A stretch of 7,028 bases of DNA from an uncultured Bacilli bacterium (GTDB taxonomy: Bacteria; Bacillota_I; Bacilli_A; RF39; UBA660), in contig CALVLG010000048.1 in assembly GCA_944336815.1 (NCBI GenBank), forward strand, positions 1 through 7,028, read 5' to 3'. Below the pieces are notes generated by a model. That model was not told the origin of the DNA, made no database searches, and saw only the letters and a list, made by a program, of their open reading frames with translations. The first letter of the stretch is position 1. Each line of letters starts with the position of its first letter. Positions 5,058-7,028 of the stretch are shown here, in pieces. The position numbers and the translations under genes were made by a program.

Positions 5058-6137
5058 ATGCGGTTGGAAGTGAATGTTGTTAATATTTGTCTAATGATTT
5101 TGACAACGTTTTTGTTAAGTGTTTTATTTGTGCCATTATGTAAAAAAATAGCTTTTCATATTGGGGCGATTGATTATCCTAATAAAAGAAGATTAAATAA
5201 AGTGCCGATGCCAACGATTGGTGGTTTAGGGGTATTCTTTTCGTTTTTGATTGGTTATATGCTTTTTGGCCGGGGCACAACGGAGATGATCTCGATTTTA
5301 ATTGCCAGTTTTATTATTTTAATGGTCGGGTTTATTGATGATATAAAACCAATAAGTGCGAAGTATCAATTTTTTGGGCAAACATTAGCTGTTTTAATTA
5401 TTATTTTATATGGCAAGATAACAATTGATGATGTGACAATGTTAGGAGCGCATATTTTTTTCCCCGCGCCATTAAATTATTTGGTGACATTAATTTTTAT
5501 GTTAGGAATTATTAATGCAATTGATTTATCCGATGGTATGGATGGGTTAAGTAGTGGAATAAGTATCATTTATTTTTTAACAATAGTTATTATTGCTGCT
5601 GTTATTGGTGGGGGAAAACTTGGCAACATGGATACTACAATTGCCATTTTAATGATTGGTTCGTTACTTGGCTTTTTGGTTTATAATTTTCCGCCAGCAA
5701 AGATTTATATTGGGGACTCGGGAAGTAATTTTGTTGGACTTATGGTCGCGACAACAGCTTTATATGGCTTTAAATTAGCTACATTTACTTCACTTTTAAT
5801 TCCATTAGCTATTTTAGCAACGCCAATAATTGATGTTTTGTTTTCAATTATAAGAAGAAGTTTACAAAAGAAAAATCCTTTTACTAATCCAGATAAGGAT
5901 CATTTACATCACCAACTTTTAAAAATGAAATTTTCAACGAAAACATCTTTACTTATCATTTATACAATTAACTTGTGTTTTTCTGGAGCAAGTGTATTAT
6001 ATGCTTTAGGTGATATAACTTATGCTTTAACTCTTTATATTGCTTTGATGGTTATTTTCTTATTTATTGTTTTAAAAACGGATATTTTATTTCCTAATAG
6101 AAAGAGAGATAAGAAAAATGAAAAAAGAGAAAATTAA
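5058..6137 (+). CDS. tagO: Undecaprenyl-phosphate sugar-1-phosphate transferase (TagO/WecA/MraY family)
   Basis: 359 residues, polytopic with about 10-11 membrane segments. The protein transfers a sugar phosphate (GlcNAc-1-phosphate in TagO/WecA) from a UDP-sugar to undecaprenyl phosphate on the cytoplasmic side, the first step of wall teichoic acid or surface polysaccharide synthesis. Family signatures in order are RRLNKVPMPTIGGLGVF (44-60), VGFIDDIKPIS with Asp94-Asp95, NAIDLSDGMDGLSSG (153-167) with Asp159 and Asp162, AKIYIGDSGSNFVG (214-227), RR at 266-267 and NPDKDHLHHQLL (277-288) with the HxHH motif. The HLHH and GDSGS motifs favour the TagO/WecA branch over MraY. The start is set by AAGGAG at 5045-5050, 7 bases upstream. 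The gene overlaps the downstream GtrA fusion gene by 20 bases. One signature residue differs from the common form: Asp156 where NAxNL is usual. The family call is very firm; the sugar specificity and symbol are by similarity. Confidence 0.9.
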   Translation: MRLEVNVVNICLMILTTFLLSVLFVPLCKKIAFHIGAIDYPNKRRLNKVPMPTIGGLGVFFSFLIGYMLFGRGTTEMISILIASFIILMVGFIDDIKPISAKYQFFGQTLAVLIIILYGKITIDDVTMLGAHIFFPAPLNYLVTLIFMLGIINAIDLSDGMDGLSSGISIIYFLTIVIIAAVIGGGKLGNMDTTIAILMIGSLLGFLVYNFPPAKIYIGDSGSNFVGLMVATTALYGFKLATFTSLLIPLAILATPIIDVLFSIIRRSLQKKNPFTNPDKDHLHHQLLKMKFSTKTSLLIIYTINLCFSGASVLYALGDITYALTLYIALMVIFLFIVLKTDILFPNRKRDKKNEKREN

Positions 6138-7028
6138 TGAAATTATTCGTTATTTAATAGTTGGCGTTTTAACAACCGTTGTTAGTTTGGGGATTTATTA
6201 TGGGTTAGTTTTTACTGTTTTAAATCCTGAACATGTAATTGAATTACAAATAGCTAATATTCTTAGTTGGATAGGAGCAGTTATTTTTGCTTATGTAACA
6301 AATAGAATTTTTGTTTTTCGAAGTAAAAATACAAATAAAATTAAAGAAGCTACTAGTTTTATTGGCTCCCGCATTCTTACCCTTTTAATGGATATGGGAA
6401 TTATGTTTTTGGGTGTTAGTGTTATGCATTTTAATGATAAGATTATTAAGTTGGTTAGCCAAGTGGTGATTACAATTGCCAATTATGTTTTTAGTAAATT
6501 ATTTGTGTTTGCTAGTAAAGATAAACAAAAGTTAAAAAAAAAGAAGAATGAAAAGATATTAATATTTAGTTTATTATTGATTCCATTTCTTGATTTGGCT
6601 TGTTGCTTGTTTGAAAATAATACTTATGTTTTTTTAAGCATACTAGGAATAAAAGTTTTATATTTTTTAATATTGGCATTGCTTGTTTGGAAAGAAGAAA
6701 AAGGACGGTTATTTTTAACTGGACTTTTTAGTTTCATATTTTTGTTTTTACTATATAGTTTTTGTAAAGATAAAGATATTTTAATGGTTTTTAATTATCT
6801 TATTAATATTGCGATTTTGCCTTTAGTTATTTATTATTTTACGAGTTTAGAAAAAAGAGTAATTTCCCCGGGAATTATAGCTTGCGTTTTTGTAATTTAT
6901 GGGGCTTTGTCATTTATCTTAGCTAATAATAAAACTTTTTTAATTCATGGAATGTTAGTAAATATTTTGCTATTGCCATTGTTTTTAAAGTTTTTGTTTA
7001 AGCATCAAAATTATTTAACGAAAGGATT
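6118..7028 (+). CDS. GtrA-like domain fused to Wzy/O-antigen ligase-like membrane region (3' partial)
   Basis: The frame is open from the ATG at 6118 to the right edge (303 residues visible). The start overlaps the TagO-like gene by 20 bases, with purine-rich AAAGAGAG at 6101-6108 as ribosome binding site. Residues 8-133 are a complete GtrA-like domain with four membrane helices: IIRYLIVGVLTTVVSLGIYY, SWIGAVIFAYVTNRIFVF, RILTLLMDMGIMFL and ITIANYVFSKLFVF. GtrA proteins are linked to moving undecaprenyl-linked sugars across the membrane. After a Lys-rich joint (134-146), further membrane helices begin with ILIFSLLLIPFLDL. From here to the end the pattern follows the first 180 residues of the Wzy-like protein at 3292-4506: LPFIDL against IPFLDL, IKIFYLPTLILFFYT against INIAILPLVIYYFT. 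The protein therefore looks like a flippase-type domain joined to a polymerase or ligase-type domain. The catalytic half of the latter, if present, is beyond the window. The GtrA call is firm; the second part is moderate. Confidence 0.82.
   Translation, partial: MKKEKINEIIRYLIVGVLTTVVSLGIYYGLVFTVLNPEHVIELQIANILSWIGAVIFAYVTNRIFVFRSKNTNKIKEATSFIGSRILTLLMDMGIMFLGVSVMHFNDKIIKLVSQVVITIANYVFSKLFVFASKDKQKLKKKKNEKILIFSLLLIPFLDLACCLFENNTYVFLSILGIKVLYFLILALLVWKEEKGRLFLTGLFSFIFLFLLYSFCKDKDILMVFNYLINIAILPLVIYYFTSLEKRVISPGIIACVFVIYGALSFILANNKTFLIHGMLVNILLLPLFLKFLFKHQNYLTKG

Noticed and set aside
6291..6482. 63-residue minus-strand open frame
   Set aside because: It is opposite the GtrA domain, whose motifs are clear on the + strand.
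1..7028. CRISPR arrays, tRNA or rRNA genes, insertion sequences, attachment sites
   Set aside because: No regularly spaced direct repeats, no cloverleaf-type sequence, no transposase-like protein and no terminal inverted repeats were seen; the longest gap between genes is about 63 bases.

Overview
The window is a low-GC, densely packed stretch of a Gram-positive-type chromosome with every supported gene on the + strand. Codons strongly favour A/T, Shine-Dalgarno sites are strong (AGGAGG, GGGAGG, AAGGAG), and the genes encode peptidoglycan and teichoic acid-type envelope functions. This fits an uncultured, gut-type Firmicutes lineage of the Bacilli/Erysipelotrichia/RF39 kind. That placement is inferred from protein style and composition only. 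Tryptophan is encoded by TGG throughout and the reading frames are intact, so the standard bacterial code applies and not the mycoplasma code.

Region 1 (1-2997) is a cell-surface module of two genes. The first, cut at its 5' side by the window edge, is a multidomain N-acetylglucosaminidase-like wall hydrolase. It holds the end of one glucosaminidase unit, a second unit with its catalytic Glu but without its C-terminal part, and a dockerin-type calcium-binding tail. The second gene encodes a secreted, membrane-anchored protein with an Ig-like domain, a cadherin-like beta-sandwich domain, a repeated Tyr-rich region, one membrane segment and a Lys/Glu-rich cytoplasmic tail. A hairpin with a T-run overlaps its stop codon and probably ends this transcript.

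Region 2 (3006-4999) begins with a likely extended -10 promoter. It holds a small two-helix membrane protein of unknown function, a Wzy/O-antigen ligase-like polytopic protein and a hexapeptide-repeat acetyltransferase. The three are tightly spaced or overlapping, which suggests one operon for surface glycan assembly and modification.

Region 3 (5029 to the right edge) begins with a TATAAT element. It carries a TagO/WecA-type undecaprenyl-phosphate sugar-1-phosphate transferase, overlapped by a gene that runs off the window. That last gene encodes an N-terminal GtrA-like domain fused to a membrane region resembling the N-terminal half of the Wzy-like protein in region 2. Together, regions 2 and 3 supply lipid carrier priming (TagO-like), probable lipid-linked sugar translocation (GtrA-like), polymerisation or ligation (Wzy-like, twice) and O-acetylation. 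The most unusual items are the GtrA/Wzy-like fusion, the dockerin hydrolase beside a membrane-anchored beta-sandwich protein, and the C-terminally shortened second glucosaminidase unit.
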